Source: Rhizobium rhizogenes NBRC 13257 (GTDB lineage: Bacteria; Pseudomonadota; Alphaproteobacteria; Rhizobiales; Rhizobiaceae). From it: a stretch of DNA of 64,000 bases. Position 1 is the stretch's first letter; every line of letters starts with the position of its first letter. Shown one piece after another: positions 28,800 to 38,607 of the stretch. Where the stretch lies: NCBI RefSeq assembly GCF_000696095.1, contig NZ_BAYX01000001.1, forward strand, positions 124,001 through 188,000, written 5' to 3'. The notes under the pieces were generated by a model. The model worked only from the letters and a program-made list of their open reading frames with translations, searched no databases and was not told where the DNA came from. A program made the position numbers and the translations under genes.

Positions 28800-31166
28800 C
28801 TACGATGCTTGCGCCACGGAGAGAAGGCTGTCTGCTTGCGATCCCGCCAGTGTTTTCATCAGATCATTCGGATGCTGCGGCCGGTGGAACAGATAGCCCT
28901 GGCCGTAATCCAGTCCCATGGTGCGCAGCGTCGTGCACTCCTCTTCGGTCTCGATGCCTTCGGCAATGACCGTGCAGTTCATCTTGTGCGACAGCGTCGT
29001 GATGCTTTCGACCAGCATGCGGCTCTTGGCGCTGACATCCGAGGCGGTGTCGTTGATCGCGCGAATGAAGGATTGGTCGATCTTGATGATATCAACCGGG
29101 AAACGGTTGATATAGCTCAGCGACGAATAGCCCGTGCCGAAGTCATCGAGCGCGATGCGGCAGCCGTAGCGGCATATCTCGTTGATGACCATGCGGGTTT
29201 CCGGGTTGTCGTCCATCAATACCGCTTCGGTGATTTCGACGACGATCCGCTTCGGGGAGATATCGTGGCGGGAGAGCAGGGCGGCGATGCGGACGGGTAG
29301 CTCCGGCTCAAACTGCAGCGGCGAAAAATTGATGGCGAGATAGGTGTCCTGCATGCCGTCGAGGCGCGAGAGACGCGCAAAATTGGAGACGGCCTTCTCC
29401 ATGATGCGATTGCCGATGCGAATGATCGAGCCCGTCTCCTCGGCGACCTCGATGATCCGGGCCGGCGGCAGAATGCCCTTCTGCGGATGATGCAGCCGCA
29501 TCAGCGCCTCGAAGCCGGCGATGGAGCGATCATCGATATTGACGATCGGCTGCAGGTGGGCCTCGAACCAGTCTTCACTGAGGCCGTTCTCGATATGGTT
29601 CTCGAGTTCGGCGCGGCGGCGGGATGCGTCCAGCATGCCGTTGTCGAAGATCTGCGCGCCGTTCTTGCCGTCGTGCTTCTTGGCATACATGGCGATATCG
29701 GACTTCAGCAGCAGTTCGGCCGCATTGGCGGCATGGCGGGGATAGATGGCGATGCCGATGCTGGCGCTGAGGCGGGCATCGCCACCAAAGGGGGCCTCGA
29801 ATACATCGGCGATGCGGGTTGCCATGTCGATCGCCCTCGCTTCGGCGTCCTCGGCAAGCAGCAGGATAGCAAACTCATCGCCACCAAGGCGGGCGGCGAT
29901 GTCGCCGGGCTCCAGCCGTGCCTGCAAGCGGGCAACCAGTTCGCGTAGGGCCGCGTCGCCGGCGGCATGGCCCTTGTTGTCGTTGATCCACTTGAAGCGG
30001 TCAAGATCGATGAACAGGCAGGCAAGCTCGCGCTTGCGCTTGTCCGCCTCGTTGATCTTGGCATCCAGCGCTGTTTCGAAACCCTGGCGATTCAGCAGGC
30101 CGGTGAGATGATCGGTGATCGCCTGGCGTAGGTTTCGGTCTTCGGATTGCTTGAGATCGGTGACATCGGTCATGACCGAAAGCGAAAGACCATCCTGGAT
30201 TGCCGTCGTCTCAAGGATCAGCACATCCATGACCCGTTCATCCCGGCAATGGAATTTTACCGTGACGTCGAAGCGGGCGGCGCTGTCGGGATGGCTGCGC
30301 TTGCGCTCGATGTATTTCGCGCGCGATTCCGGCAGGACCAGGCTTGCGAACTTGCGTCCGACCACGTTTGCGCGGGCGTAGCCGGTGGCGGCCAGCCAAT
30401 AGTCGCTGACGGCGGCGATGCAATCGTCCTTGTCGAGCGAGAAGAGCATGGCCGGCGTCAGATTATAGGTATCGGTGGCGCGGCGATGGGCGAGCTTCAG
30501 CTCGGTCTCCTCGCGCTCCAGCTTGCTCTGCATCTCGTTGAAGCTATGGGCGAGCCGGCCCATTTCGTCGTTGGACTGCCAGTCGACATGATGGCGCGAA
30601 CCCAGTTGCCGTGTCGCCTCTATCGCATGGGTCAGCCGCATCAGCGGCTGGATGACGAAGATGCGGTTGCCGATCAGGGCGGCGCCGAAAACGGTCAGGA
30701 CGGCGAAGATGAAGATCGAGATGAAGACGATCTCCTCGCTTTTCAATCCGTCGAAGAGGCCGAGCTTCGGATAGTAGACGGTGATGGAGCCGAGATTCCT
30801 TGCGCCATCCACACCATTGTAGATGATCGAACGCGAGACGGCCTCCAGCGGACCCTTATAGGCTTTGGGGATGGTCGATTGCGTGACGTCGAGCTGGCCG
30901 GAGAGATCGCGGACATTGACCTTGACGATCGCCCCCTCGGCAACCGTCGTTGCACTGATCTGCGTGACACTGTCCTCGTCGAGATCCCATAGCGGTTTGG
31001 CGAGCGCCTGGGCGTTGGCGACCAGCAGAACGGAAATATGGTCCTTGATTTCCTTTTCGGCCCGTCCGGAGGAGAGGAAAAGGAACAGCACAAAAAGCGG
31101 CGCGACGAAAACGAGCAGCGCACCGCAGACGATCGCGAAAAACCTGTTTTCGACGGAATGGTTCAT
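28800..31166 (-). CDS. Membrane-bound GGDEF-EAL cyclic-di-GMP signalling protein
   Basis: The 788-residue protein has a transmembrane segment at about 10-32, a periplasmic sensor of about 110 residues, a second segment at about 145-170, a HAMP domain, a PAS-like region, then GGDEF with the intact motif LGGDEFAIL and EAL with GFEALMRLHHP plus DDFGTGYSSL. Both active sites look competent. The RxxD inhibitory site before GGDEF is not present (EPGD there), so product feedback may be lacking. Predicted to make and/or degrade c-di-GMP at the membrane. First gene of a likely two-gene unit with the solute-binding protein. Confidence 0.92.
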   Translation of the reverse strand: MNHSVENRFFAIVCGALLVFVAPLFVLFLFLSSGRAEKEIKDHISVLLVANAQALAKPLWDLDEDSVTQISATTVAEGAIVKVNVRDLSGQLDVTQSTIPKAYKGPLEAVSRSIIYNGVDGARNLGSITVYYPKLGLFDGLKSEEIVFISIFIFAVLTVFGAALIGNRIFVIQPLMRLTHAIEATRQLGSRHHVDWQSNDEMGRLAHSFNEMQSKLEREETELKLAHRRATDTYNLTPAMLFSLDKDDCIAAVSDYWLAATGYARANVVGRKFASLVLPESRAKYIERKRSHPDSAARFDVTVKFHCRDERVMDVLILETTAIQDGLSLSVMTDVTDLKQSEDRNLRQAITDHLTGLLNRQGFETALDAKINEADKRKRELACLFIDLDRFKWINDNKGHAAGDAALRELVARLQARLEPGDIAARLGGDEFAILLLAEDAEARAIDMATRIADVFEAPFGGDARLSASIGIAIYPRHAANAAELLLKSDIAMYAKKHDGKNGAQIFDNGMLDASRRRAELENHIENGLSEDWFEAHLQPIVNIDDRSIAGFEALMRLHHPQKGILPPARIIEVAEETGSIIRIGNRIMEKAVSNFARLSRLDGMQDTYLAINFSPLQFEPELPVRIAALLSRHDISPKRIVVEITEAVLMDDNPETRMVINEICRYGCRIALDDFGTGYSSLSYINRFPVDIIKIDQSFIRAINDTASDVSAKSRMLVESITTLSHKMNCTVIAEGIETEEECTTLRTMGLDYGQGYLFHRPQHPNDLMKTLAGSQADSLLSVAQAS

Positions 31167-31350
31167 AGTTCCGCTTGCTCCCCGGTCGCAGACCGGCTGA
31201 TCTTGGGGCGTGCCGTTCTCTACAACTGTTTGGCGTAAACTTTCATGAATGTGTTAAATGTTGCTGAAACCATGGGGTTAATGGATTTAAACCAAGTATT
31301 GATTCCGCAAATTGTAGAAGTTCTGGTTACTTTTATTAGAATCTACACAT

Positions 31351-31384
31351 GAAAAACCCGCCATCCCCAGAGGGGAGGCGGGTC
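31351..31384 (-). terminator. Terminator downstream of rplY
   Basis: On the minus strand ACCCGCC and GGCGGGT form a stem, extended by CCCC/GGGG, followed by TTTTTC. It lies 27 bases past the rplY stop. The rest of the 244-base interval 31167-31410 is the promoter region of the GGDEF-EAL gene; I see no gene in it. Confidence 0.92.
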
Positions 31385-31410
31385 TGAATGCGTAGCGATG
31401 AAGACGCTGA

Positions 31411-32022
31411 TTAAGCGCTGGCTTCTTCGCTGCCTTCTTCTTCCGTAAGACCGGCAGCCGGAGCGACGATCGTTGCGATCGTGAAGTCGCGGTCGGCGAT
31501 GACCGGGACTACGCCCTTCGGCAGGGTTACGTGCGAGATGTGGATGCTGTCGCCGGCCTTGAGGCCCGACAGATCAACGGTGAAGAATTCCGGGATCGCA
31601 TCGGCCGGGCAATGGACTTCGACTTCGTGGCGAACGATGTTCAGCACGCCGCCAGCCTTGAGGCCCGGGGACTTTTCCTGGTTGACGAAGTGAACCGGGA
31701 TTTCAACGGTCACCTGGCTGTTGCCGGAGACGCGCAGAAAGTCGATATGGAGCGTGAAGTCACGGACCGGATCGAGCTGGTAGTCCTTCGGCAGAACCTT
31801 GATCTTCGTGCCGTCGACGTCGATCGTCGCGATCGTGGTGAGGAAACCACCGGCATGAATACGCTTCGTCACTTCATTGGTGTTGAGAGTGATCGAGATG
31901 GGGGCCTGCTTGTCACCATAGATGACAGCGGGAATCAAACCATTGCGGCGAAGTTCACGGGCGGACCCCTTACCAACCCGTTCGCGCGCCTCGGCCTTGA
32001 GCTCGTAGCTTTCGTGGCTCAT
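31411..32022 (-). CDS. rplY: 50S ribosomal protein L25/general stress protein Ctc
   Basis: The 203-residue long-form L25 (CTC type) has the N-terminal 5S rRNA-binding domain ([30 protein letters not shown]) and a C-terminal beta domain ([22 protein letters not shown]), ending with an acidic tail. It binds 5S rRNA in the large subunit. AAGGA lies 6 bases before the ATG. In many alphaproteobacteria it sits directly beside pth; here two unrelated genes intervene. Confidence 0.97.
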   Translation of the reverse strand: MSHESYELKAEARERVGKGSARELRRNGLIPAVIYGDKQAPISITLNTNEVTKRIHAGGFLTTIATIDVDGTKIKVLPKDYQLDPVRDFTLHIDFLRVSGNSQVTVEIPVHFVNQEKSPGLKAGGVLNIVRHEVEVHCPADAIPEFFTVDLSGLKAGDSIHISHVTLPKGVVPVIADRDFTIATIVAPAAGLTEEEGSEEASA

Positions 32023-32324
32023 AGCTATTCCTTTCGAGGTTATTTGGAGAGTTCATCCGGTCGCCGGCATGCGGGGACCGATTGAACTGGAGGAGGGCAA
32101 GCCCTGCCTCATCCGCGTTGCCTCCAAGGGTGTCTACGCGGACGCGTGGCGTATAGTACAAACAGGCCCAAGGCGCAAGTCTCACCGGAGAAAGCGCATC
32201 TGTGATGACATTGCAACTCTCGATAAAGAGCCGGCGATGCTATTTCTATCAATGCCTTGACATATACCCCCAGCCTCTTCAACAGTCGATTTCAATCGAT
32301 CAGGGTCAAAAGGAGAGGTCGGGT
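32023..32324. promoter_or_regulatory. Divergent promoter region, rplY / exported protein 1
   Basis: The 302 bases separate two divergent genes and contain no convincing ORF. CTTGACATATA at 32257-32267 resembles a sigma-70 -35 element for the plus-strand gene, but no clear -10 follows at 17 bases. A Shine-Dalgarno (AAGGAGAGG) lies at 32310-32318. Confidence 0.4.
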
Positions 32325-33785
32325 ATGCGCTCCAGGGCTATTGCCGCCGCCGCGGTTTTTTCCATCGGTCTTGCTGGCGCGTCGCAGGCGGCTGACGTCA
32401 ACGAACAGGGCGCCAAGGAATTGCGCAATATCCTGACGCATTCCCTCTCTCGCGATCTTGCCCGCAGCGGCTTCGTCACCGTGACGCCCTCGGGCGATCA
32501 ATATCAGATCACCTACGACCTCGCGAAATTCTTCGACAAGATCAATTCCAGCGCGCTGTCGGTTACCGGTTTCAAGCCGCTATTGCTGTTTGCGCAGCCG
32601 CTCGCGGAAGGCAAATGGCATCTGAAAGGCGATAATAGCCTCGATGTTTCGGTCCATTCGCCGACAGCTGATGTCAGCTATTCGGTTGCCTCCAACTCGG
32701 TCGACGGCATTTTCGATCCGGCGCTCGAGGTGATGCGGTCGCTGGAGACGAAGAGCAGCGGCATCAAGTTCTCCAGCATTGGCAGTGGCAGAAACACCGG
32801 TCACGCGATGGACGCCACCATCGATAGTGCATCGTTCTCCAGTTTGGTGACCGACGGCACCGGGGCCGGCAAGGTCAACCTGCAGTCGCAGGGCACGTTG
32901 CAGCACTTCAATGAAACAGTGACCGGGTCTGGCGCCTCGTCCGTCAACCTCGGCGCCGACAGCATCGATATCAAGGTGGTGGCGACAAGCCTGCCGGCGA
33001 AGGAACTGCGCGAACTCGTCCACTTCTTCATTCAGCACGTCAAGGCCAAGCAGCTATCCGACAGCGGCAGCGAGAAATTCGCGGAACTGGTGCGTCGCGC
33101 CTTGCCCGGCTTCGGTTCGCTGGACGAGTCCGTGACGCTGAACAATCTGCTGGTGACGACCGCCAAGGGAAAGGTCGGCGTCAAGACAGTCGACTACAGC
33201 TTCAAGATGGATGGCCTCACCAAGGCCTCCAACGTCAATTTCGGCCTGCGTGCGGAGCACTTCACGCCTGACGCCGGCCTCATTCCGTCGGCCTATGCCG
33301 CCTTCCTGCCGGAGACGCTCGATGTGCAGATCGGCATGCCCGATATCAATTTCGAGGGCATTGTCGATGCGGCGCTGAAGAATGTGTCGACGCGCGCAAC
33401 GCCGGTTTCCGGCGAGGCGCTGAAACGCATCGCGTTCCCGGGCGGCCTTGCGACGCTCGAGTTCCCGAAAATCAGCGCGACTTCCGGCGTTTACGATGTC
33501 GAGGTTTCCGGTGCGTTGAAGAGGGCCACCCAATCCCATGCCGGTTACTCGCTGCAGGCGACGATCCTGGCTCGTGATTTCGACAAGACGGTCACCGCCA
33601 TTCAGGATGCAGCCAAGACGGACCCGCAACTGAACAAGGTGTCCTTCGGCCTGATGGCCGCCAAAGGCTTCGCCAAGACCGATCCGGATGGCCGCCTGCG
33701 CTGGGATGTCACCATGGATGAAAACCGCACCGTCACGGTGAACGGACAGGTGCTGAAGGGGCCGAAAGGCCAGAAAAACCCTTAA
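32325..33785 (+). CDS. Exported protein of tandem 486-residue family, copy 1
   Basis: The 486-residue protein has a Sec signal peptide (MRSRAIAAAAVFSIGLAGASQA, cut before ADVNEQGAK). The rest is soluble and predicted periplasmic, rich in beta-strand and low in cysteine. ATG 32325 follows AAGGAGAGGTCGGGT; the longer frame is not supported. It is clearly homologous over its whole length to the next gene (both start ADVNEQGAK, share FGLRAE, PKISA-SG-YDVE, and end AKGFAKTDPDGR-RW). I do not recognise the family with certainty; DUF2125-type rhizobial periplasmic proteins are a possibility. No function is assigned. Confidence 0.82.
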   Translation: MRSRAIAAAAVFSIGLAGASQAADVNEQGAKELRNILTHSLSRDLARSGFVTVTPSGDQYQITYDLAKFFDKINSSALSVTGFKPLLLFAQPLAEGKWHLKGDNSLDVSVHSPTADVSYSVASNSVDGIFDPALEVMRSLETKSSGIKFSSIGSGRNTGHAMDATIDSASFSSLVTDGTGAGKVNLQSQGTLQHFNETVTGSGASSVNLGADSIDIKVVATSLPAKELRELVHFFIQHVKAKQLSDSGSEKFAELVRRALPGFGSLDESVTLNNLLVTTAKGKVGVKTVDYSFKMDGLTKASNVNFGLRAEHFTPDAGLIPSAYAAFLPETLDVQIGMPDINFEGIVDAALKNVSTRATPVSGEALKRIAFPGGLATLEFPKISATSGVYDVEVSGALKRATQSHAGYSLQATILARDFDKTVTAIQDAAKTDPQLNKVSFGLMAAKGFAKTDPDGRLRWDVTMDENRTVTVNGQVLKGPKGQKNP

Positions 33786-33829
33786 GAGTTTGTACCCGAC
33801 GCTCGTTTCGGCGTCTTCGATCTGACCGG

Positions 33830-33852
33830 GAACCCACTTCAGGGTTCTTTTG
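33830..33852 (+). terminator. Terminator between the paired exported-protein genes
   Basis: GAACCC (33830-33835) and GGGTTC (33842-33847) form a stem with loop ACTTCA, followed by TTTTG. A second hairpin, GACGC/GCGTC, lies just before it (33799-33815). Confidence 0.8.
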
Positions 33853-33891
33853 TTTCCAACTGTTTTTCTAAGTATTTTGGGGGAATGAAAT

Positions 33892-35352
33892 ATGCGTTTC
33901 AAAGCAGTAGCCGCGGCGGCGGTTTTCGCCGCGGGCTTGGCTGGCGCGTCGCAGGCGGCTGATGTCAATGAGCAGGGCGCGAAGGATCTGCTTGGCAATC
34001 TGACCTATTTCCTGCCCGACGATATGGCCAAGAGCGGCTTCGTCGCGGTGAAGCCGGTGAGCGGCCATTACGAGATTACCTATGATCTCCAGAAGCTCTT
34101 CGACAAGCTGAAGATCAGCGATATCGTCATCAGTGGTCTCAAGCCGCTAACGGCGCTTGCAACGCCGCAGGATAGTGGTCTCTGGGCAATTGAGGGCAGC
34201 AACGCCATTGACGTGACGGCGCGTTCGAAGCCGGGTAGCGCGACGGACATGGAATTTCGCTATGCCCTGGCGTCTTCCAGCTTCCAGGGGATCTTCGATC
34301 CTGCGCTCCACTACGTCCGTTCGATGGATCTGAAGGGCAGCGGCATTACCTTCGCCAGCAAGACCACCGACAAAGACAATGGCGTGCAAAAGAACGATGC
34401 CACGGCCGACAGCATCGTCTACAAGCTGTCTTCGACGGACAGCGGCGAGCCGGGCAAGCTTGATCTCAAGATGGACGGCAGCCTGCAATCCCTCAACAAC
34501 AAGATTTCCTCCGGCGACATGGCGTTCGGTGAGATCAAGGTCGGGGCGATCGATTTCAATGCGAGCGCGACCAAGCTGCCGTTGAAGGCGCTGAACGAAA
34601 TATTGCGCTTCGTCTCCGATCACAAGGAGAAGAAAACCTTGTCCGATAGCGAGAGCGCCGAGATCAAGGCATTGCTGCAGAAGGCGATGCCGATTGCCGG
34701 TTCGTTCGAGGAGAAGGTCTTCATCAAGGATCTTTCCGTCTCGACGCTCTTTGGAGACGGCGGCCTGCAGAATATGGGCTACTCCTTCAAGGTGGACGGG
34801 CCGAGCAATGCGATGAATGCCGATTTCGGTCTGCGTGCTGAAAAGCTCACTTTGGCATCCGGTCTGGTGCCGCAAGACTATGTCGCTTTCATTCCCGACG
34901 CTGCCGAAATGCAGGTGCAACTGCCGAACCTGAACTTCACCGCTCTCGCGGACGTTCTGCAGCAGACCGACTTCAACCATCCTGCCGGTCAGGAAGCCGT
35001 GGATAACCAATTGCAGCGGGCCATGTTCCCGGATGGAACGATAACGGTCAATTTTCCGAAGATCAGTGCGGTTTCGGGGCTCTACGACGTCGAAGCTTCC
35101 GGCAGCATGCGCGGGGCTCTGGGCGACAGCGACCGTGTCACCATGAACATGACGGTGCTTGCCCGCGATCTCGACAAGACGATTGCCGCTGTTCAGGAGG
35201 CTGCGAAGACGCAGCCGGATCTCAATCAGTTCTCTTTCGGCCTGATGATGGCCAAAGGTTTCGCCAAGACTGATCCCGACGGACGTTCGCGTTGGGAGGT
35301 CAGCATCGCCGACGACAAGACCGTGACGATCAACGGCCAGGTCATCAAGTAA
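33892..35352 (+). CDS. Exported protein of tandem 486-residue family, copy 2
   Basis: The second paralogue is also exactly 486 residues, with signal peptide MRFKAVAAAAVFAAGLAGAS and mature start ADVNEQGAK identical to copy 1. The two align from end to end but differ at many positions, so this is an old duplication rather than a recent repeat. The product is predicted periplasmic, with no membrane segments after the signal. A terminator lies between the copies, so they may be expressed independently. The MFS gene follows by 25 bases and may be co-transcribed with it. Confidence 0.82.
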   Translation: MRFKAVAAAAVFAAGLAGASQAADVNEQGAKDLLGNLTYFLPDDMAKSGFVAVKPVSGHYEITYDLQKLFDKLKISDIVISGLKPLTALATPQDSGLWAIEGSNAIDVTARSKPGSATDMEFRYALASSSFQGIFDPALHYVRSMDLKGSGITFASKTTDKDNGVQKNDATADSIVYKLSSTDSGEPGKLDLKMDGSLQSLNNKISSGDMAFGEIKVGAIDFNASATKLPLKALNEILRFVSDHKEKKTLSDSESAEIKALLQKAMPIAGSFEEKVFIKDLSVSTLFGDGGLQNMGYSFKVDGPSNAMNADFGLRAEKLTLASGLVPQDYVAFIPDAAEMQVQLPNLNFTALADVLQQTDFNHPAGQEAVDNQLQRAMFPDGTITVNFPKISAVSGLYDVEASGSMRGALGDSDRVTMNMTVLARDLDKTIAAVQEAAKTQPDLNQFSFGLMMAKGFAKTDPDGRSRWEVSIADDKTVTINGQVIK

Positions 35353-35377
35353 GTCGCTCGAATACCAGAATGCGAAG

Positions 35378-36613
35378 ATGTTTGTCCTAAGGCCGCTGGC
35401 CCAGCGTTCGATTTCTCTCCTATGGGCCGGCCAGGTGCTGGCGGCGACCGGATCCGAATTCTACATGGTCGCCGTCGTCTGGATTGCGGCGGATTTCATC
35501 GGCAGCAACGCGGGCTACGTGTCCGCGTTGCAGTCGGGTATGCTTCTGTTCGGCAGTCTCTTCGGCGGCATCCTGACGGATCGCTGGCGGCATAGCACGA
35601 CGATGATTTCGTCCGACGTGCTGCGCGCGCTTTTGTTGCTGGTGCTGTCCGTCGCCGGCTTGATGCATGTCATGAGCCTGCCATTACTGATAGTGCTTGC
35701 CGGATGTATCGCCCTGCTGACGGCAGCGTTCGATCCGTCGTTGCAGGCGACCTTACCGACCATCGCCGTCGACCCCGACATCCGGCATGCGACCAACGGA
35801 TTGTTCGACGCCACGAGGCGCATGGCCCGCATTCTGGGGCCGAGCCTGATTGCATTGGTTAACGGCTTCCTGCCGAAATCGCAGTTCTTCACCGTGACGG
35901 CGGCGACATTGCTGCTGTCTGCCCTGGCGGTCTGGCTGGCTGTCGCCAGATTGCCGCCCGCGCCTCGCCGTCGCGATTTCTCAGGCGCGGCTGCGGTAAT
36001 CGACGGCGTGCTGGGCGGATGGAGGGCAGCGCGGGGTCATGCCGCGATACTCTATGGGCTGTTCACCAACCTGATGGGAAATATCGCCTGGGCCATGGGC
36101 ATTCTGCTTGGGATGATCCTGCACCTGCGCGAAACCAGCACCGATCCCTTGACCGATTACAGCCTGATGATGATGGCCTACGGCGTCGGCAACGTGACGA
36201 CCAACCTCATCCTCAGCAATATGAAGCCGCGGCGGCCGGTGGTCTGGATCATCGTGGCAAAACTGATTTTTGGCACCGGCGTTTTCCTGCTGCCGCTGAT
36301 GCATGACCGTCTATGGTTGATGGCCGTTGCATGCTTTGCCTCGATCAACGGTCCCTTCGAAAATCTCGCCATGCTGCATCTGATGCAGACGAGGAGCGAG
36401 CCACACCGTCTGGCGCAGATCTATCGCTTGATGATGTGCGCGATCTTCCTTGGCCTTTTCCTGGCCTATCTCATGTCGCCGACGCTCTTTGCCTGGTTCG
36501 GCATCGGGCCGTCGATCATGGGGGCGGGCGCCGCGGTTTTCGTCGCCGGGCTGATCGGAATAGGGCTGCTTGTCTGGCGGCAAAGACATCCGGCCGGTGT
36601 GACACCGGCATAA
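35378..36613 (+). CDS. MFS transporter
   Basis: The 411-residue protein has 10-12 hydrophobic segments and the MFS motif A-like loop after helix 2 (GGILTDRWRHST). It resembles enterobactin-exporter/EntS-like and macrolide-efflux-like MFS proteins (MFS_3/MFS_1 branch), which are drug or metabolite exporters. The substrate is unknown. It starts 25 bases past the second exported-protein gene on the same strand. Confidence 0.88.
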   Translation: MFVLRPLAQRSISLLWAGQVLAATGSEFYMVAVVWIAADFIGSNAGYVSALQSGMLLFGSLFGGILTDRWRHSTTMISSDVLRALLLLVLSVAGLMHVMSLPLLIVLAGCIALLTAAFDPSLQATLPTIAVDPDIRHATNGLFDATRRMARILGPSLIALVNGFLPKSQFFTVTAATLLLSALAVWLAVARLPPAPRRRDFSGAAAVIDGVLGGWRAARGHAAILYGLFTNLMGNIAWAMGILLGMILHLRETSTDPLTDYSLMMMAYGVGNVTTNLILSNMKPRRPVVWIIVAKLIFGTGVFLLPLMHDRLWLMAVACFASINGPFENLAMLHLMQTRSEPHRLAQIYRLMMCAIFLGLFLAYLMSPTLFAWFGIGPSIMGAGAAVFVAGLIGIGLLVWRQRHPAGVTPA

Positions 36614-36631
36614 GGAAGGGATGGCCGGTTT

Positions 36632-36632
<1 letters not shown>
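36604..36632 (+). terminator. Probable terminator at the MFS 3' end
   Basis: ACCGGC (36604-36609) pairs with GCCGGT (36624-36629), followed by TTTC. It overlaps the last codons of the MFS gene and touches the stop of the convergent prs gene. Confidence 0.5.
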
Positions 36633-37564
<932 letters not shown>

Positions 37565-37670
37565 TTTGGCCCGCCTGTTACCAACCTGATAGCCGCGCTT
37601 TTAACCGCCTTGCTCCCGAATGCAAGGGGGGAGAGGCATGATAGCTTTCATATTTCTGAAAAGCCTGTGG

Positions 37671-38552
37671 CTATCCACCGCGAGAGTCACGCCAGGAATT
37701 GAATTCCGACATGGTTTTGGTGGCGATTTTCTGCATGACGGCAGGCGGAACGGCGCTCCATGGATCGCCACGCTTCAGCGGCGCACTTTCCGCTCCCTGG
37801 ATTCGGTGCAGGCGGGCACCGCTATTGTCGAGGACATCCCAGACATAGGTAACGGAAATCTGCGGTCCATCCTGGAAGGCGGAAAGGTAGCCCTTCAGGA
37901 TATAGCTGGCGCTGGAATCGCTCGAACTCTTGATCGCAAGACCAAGCGAACGTGCCTCCGCGCCGAGTTGACGTGAAAGCGGTGTGACGGCCTCGACCGG
38001 CGCGCCGATGATCGGCAGGAAGCGAACGCTGTTTTCACCGGTTGCGGCTGCGGGGGCGATGGAGGCTTGTTGTTGCTGTTGTGCGGGCGGCTGTTGATCG
38101 TCCTGCTGATCCTGAGCCGCCTGCTGTTGCGGTTGTGGCTCGTCGGCGAGGCGGCGATCGGCCTCGCGCTGCTCGTCGGATTCCGAGATCGGCGCACTGC
38201 CCGGCGGAATGGATGCAGTCTGGGAGCCATCAAGAGGGCGGGAGGCGTAAGGGTTGCCGCCGCCACTTCTGAGCGCTGCCGCCTGATCGTCCAGCGAGCC
38301 TCCACTGGGGCTTTGCTGTTGGTAACCCTGCTGCTGATAACCCTGTCGTTGGTAGCCGTAGCTGTCCTGCGCGGTCTGATAGCTCCGCTGGCGCTGCGGC
38401 GCGGAGGCCATGCGTTCGACATCGCGTTGCGTGACGGGGCTGGAGCCGGCATCGCCGATGGTTCCGGGCGGCGTCAGGGCGTCTGTCGTGTTGCAGGCGG
38501 CGAGCGCAAGGCAGAAGCCAACGGAAATCAACGTTGTCCTGACCTGTCCCAT
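37671..38552 (-). CDS. Outer-membrane-type lipoprotein, Gln-rich
   Basis: The 293-residue protein has a lipoprotein signal peptide with the lipobox LAAC (Cys at about residue 20 of MGQVRTTLISVGFCLALAAC). The middle (about 55-165) is low complexity: QRQGYQQQGYQQQ repeats and Q/P-rich tracts. The C-terminal third (SRQLGAEARSLGLAIKSS, YILKGYLSAFQDGPQISVTYVWDVLD) looks like a folded domain. ATG 38550-38552 has AAGGA 15 bases away, so spacing is not ideal; the GTG two codons upstream is an alternative. Function unknown. Confidence 0.8.
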   Translation of the reverse strand: MGQVRTTLISVGFCLALAACNTTDALTPPGTIGDAGSSPVTQRDVERMASAPQRQRSYQTAQDSYGYQRQGYQQQGYQQQSPSGGSLDDQAAALRSGGGNPYASRPLDGSQTASIPPGSAPISESDEQREADRRLADEPQPQQQAAQDQQDDQQPPAQQQQQASIAPAAATGENSVRFLPIIGAPVEAVTPLSRQLGAEARSLGLAIKSSSDSSASYILKGYLSAFQDGPQISVTYVWDVLDNSGARLHRIQGAESAPLKRGDPWSAVPPAVMQKIATKTMSEFNSWRDSRGG

Positions 38553-38607
38553 GTACACGATCCTTTCCTTCGAGGGGCACCCCGTTCAGGATCGCTATTT
38601 TACGCTG

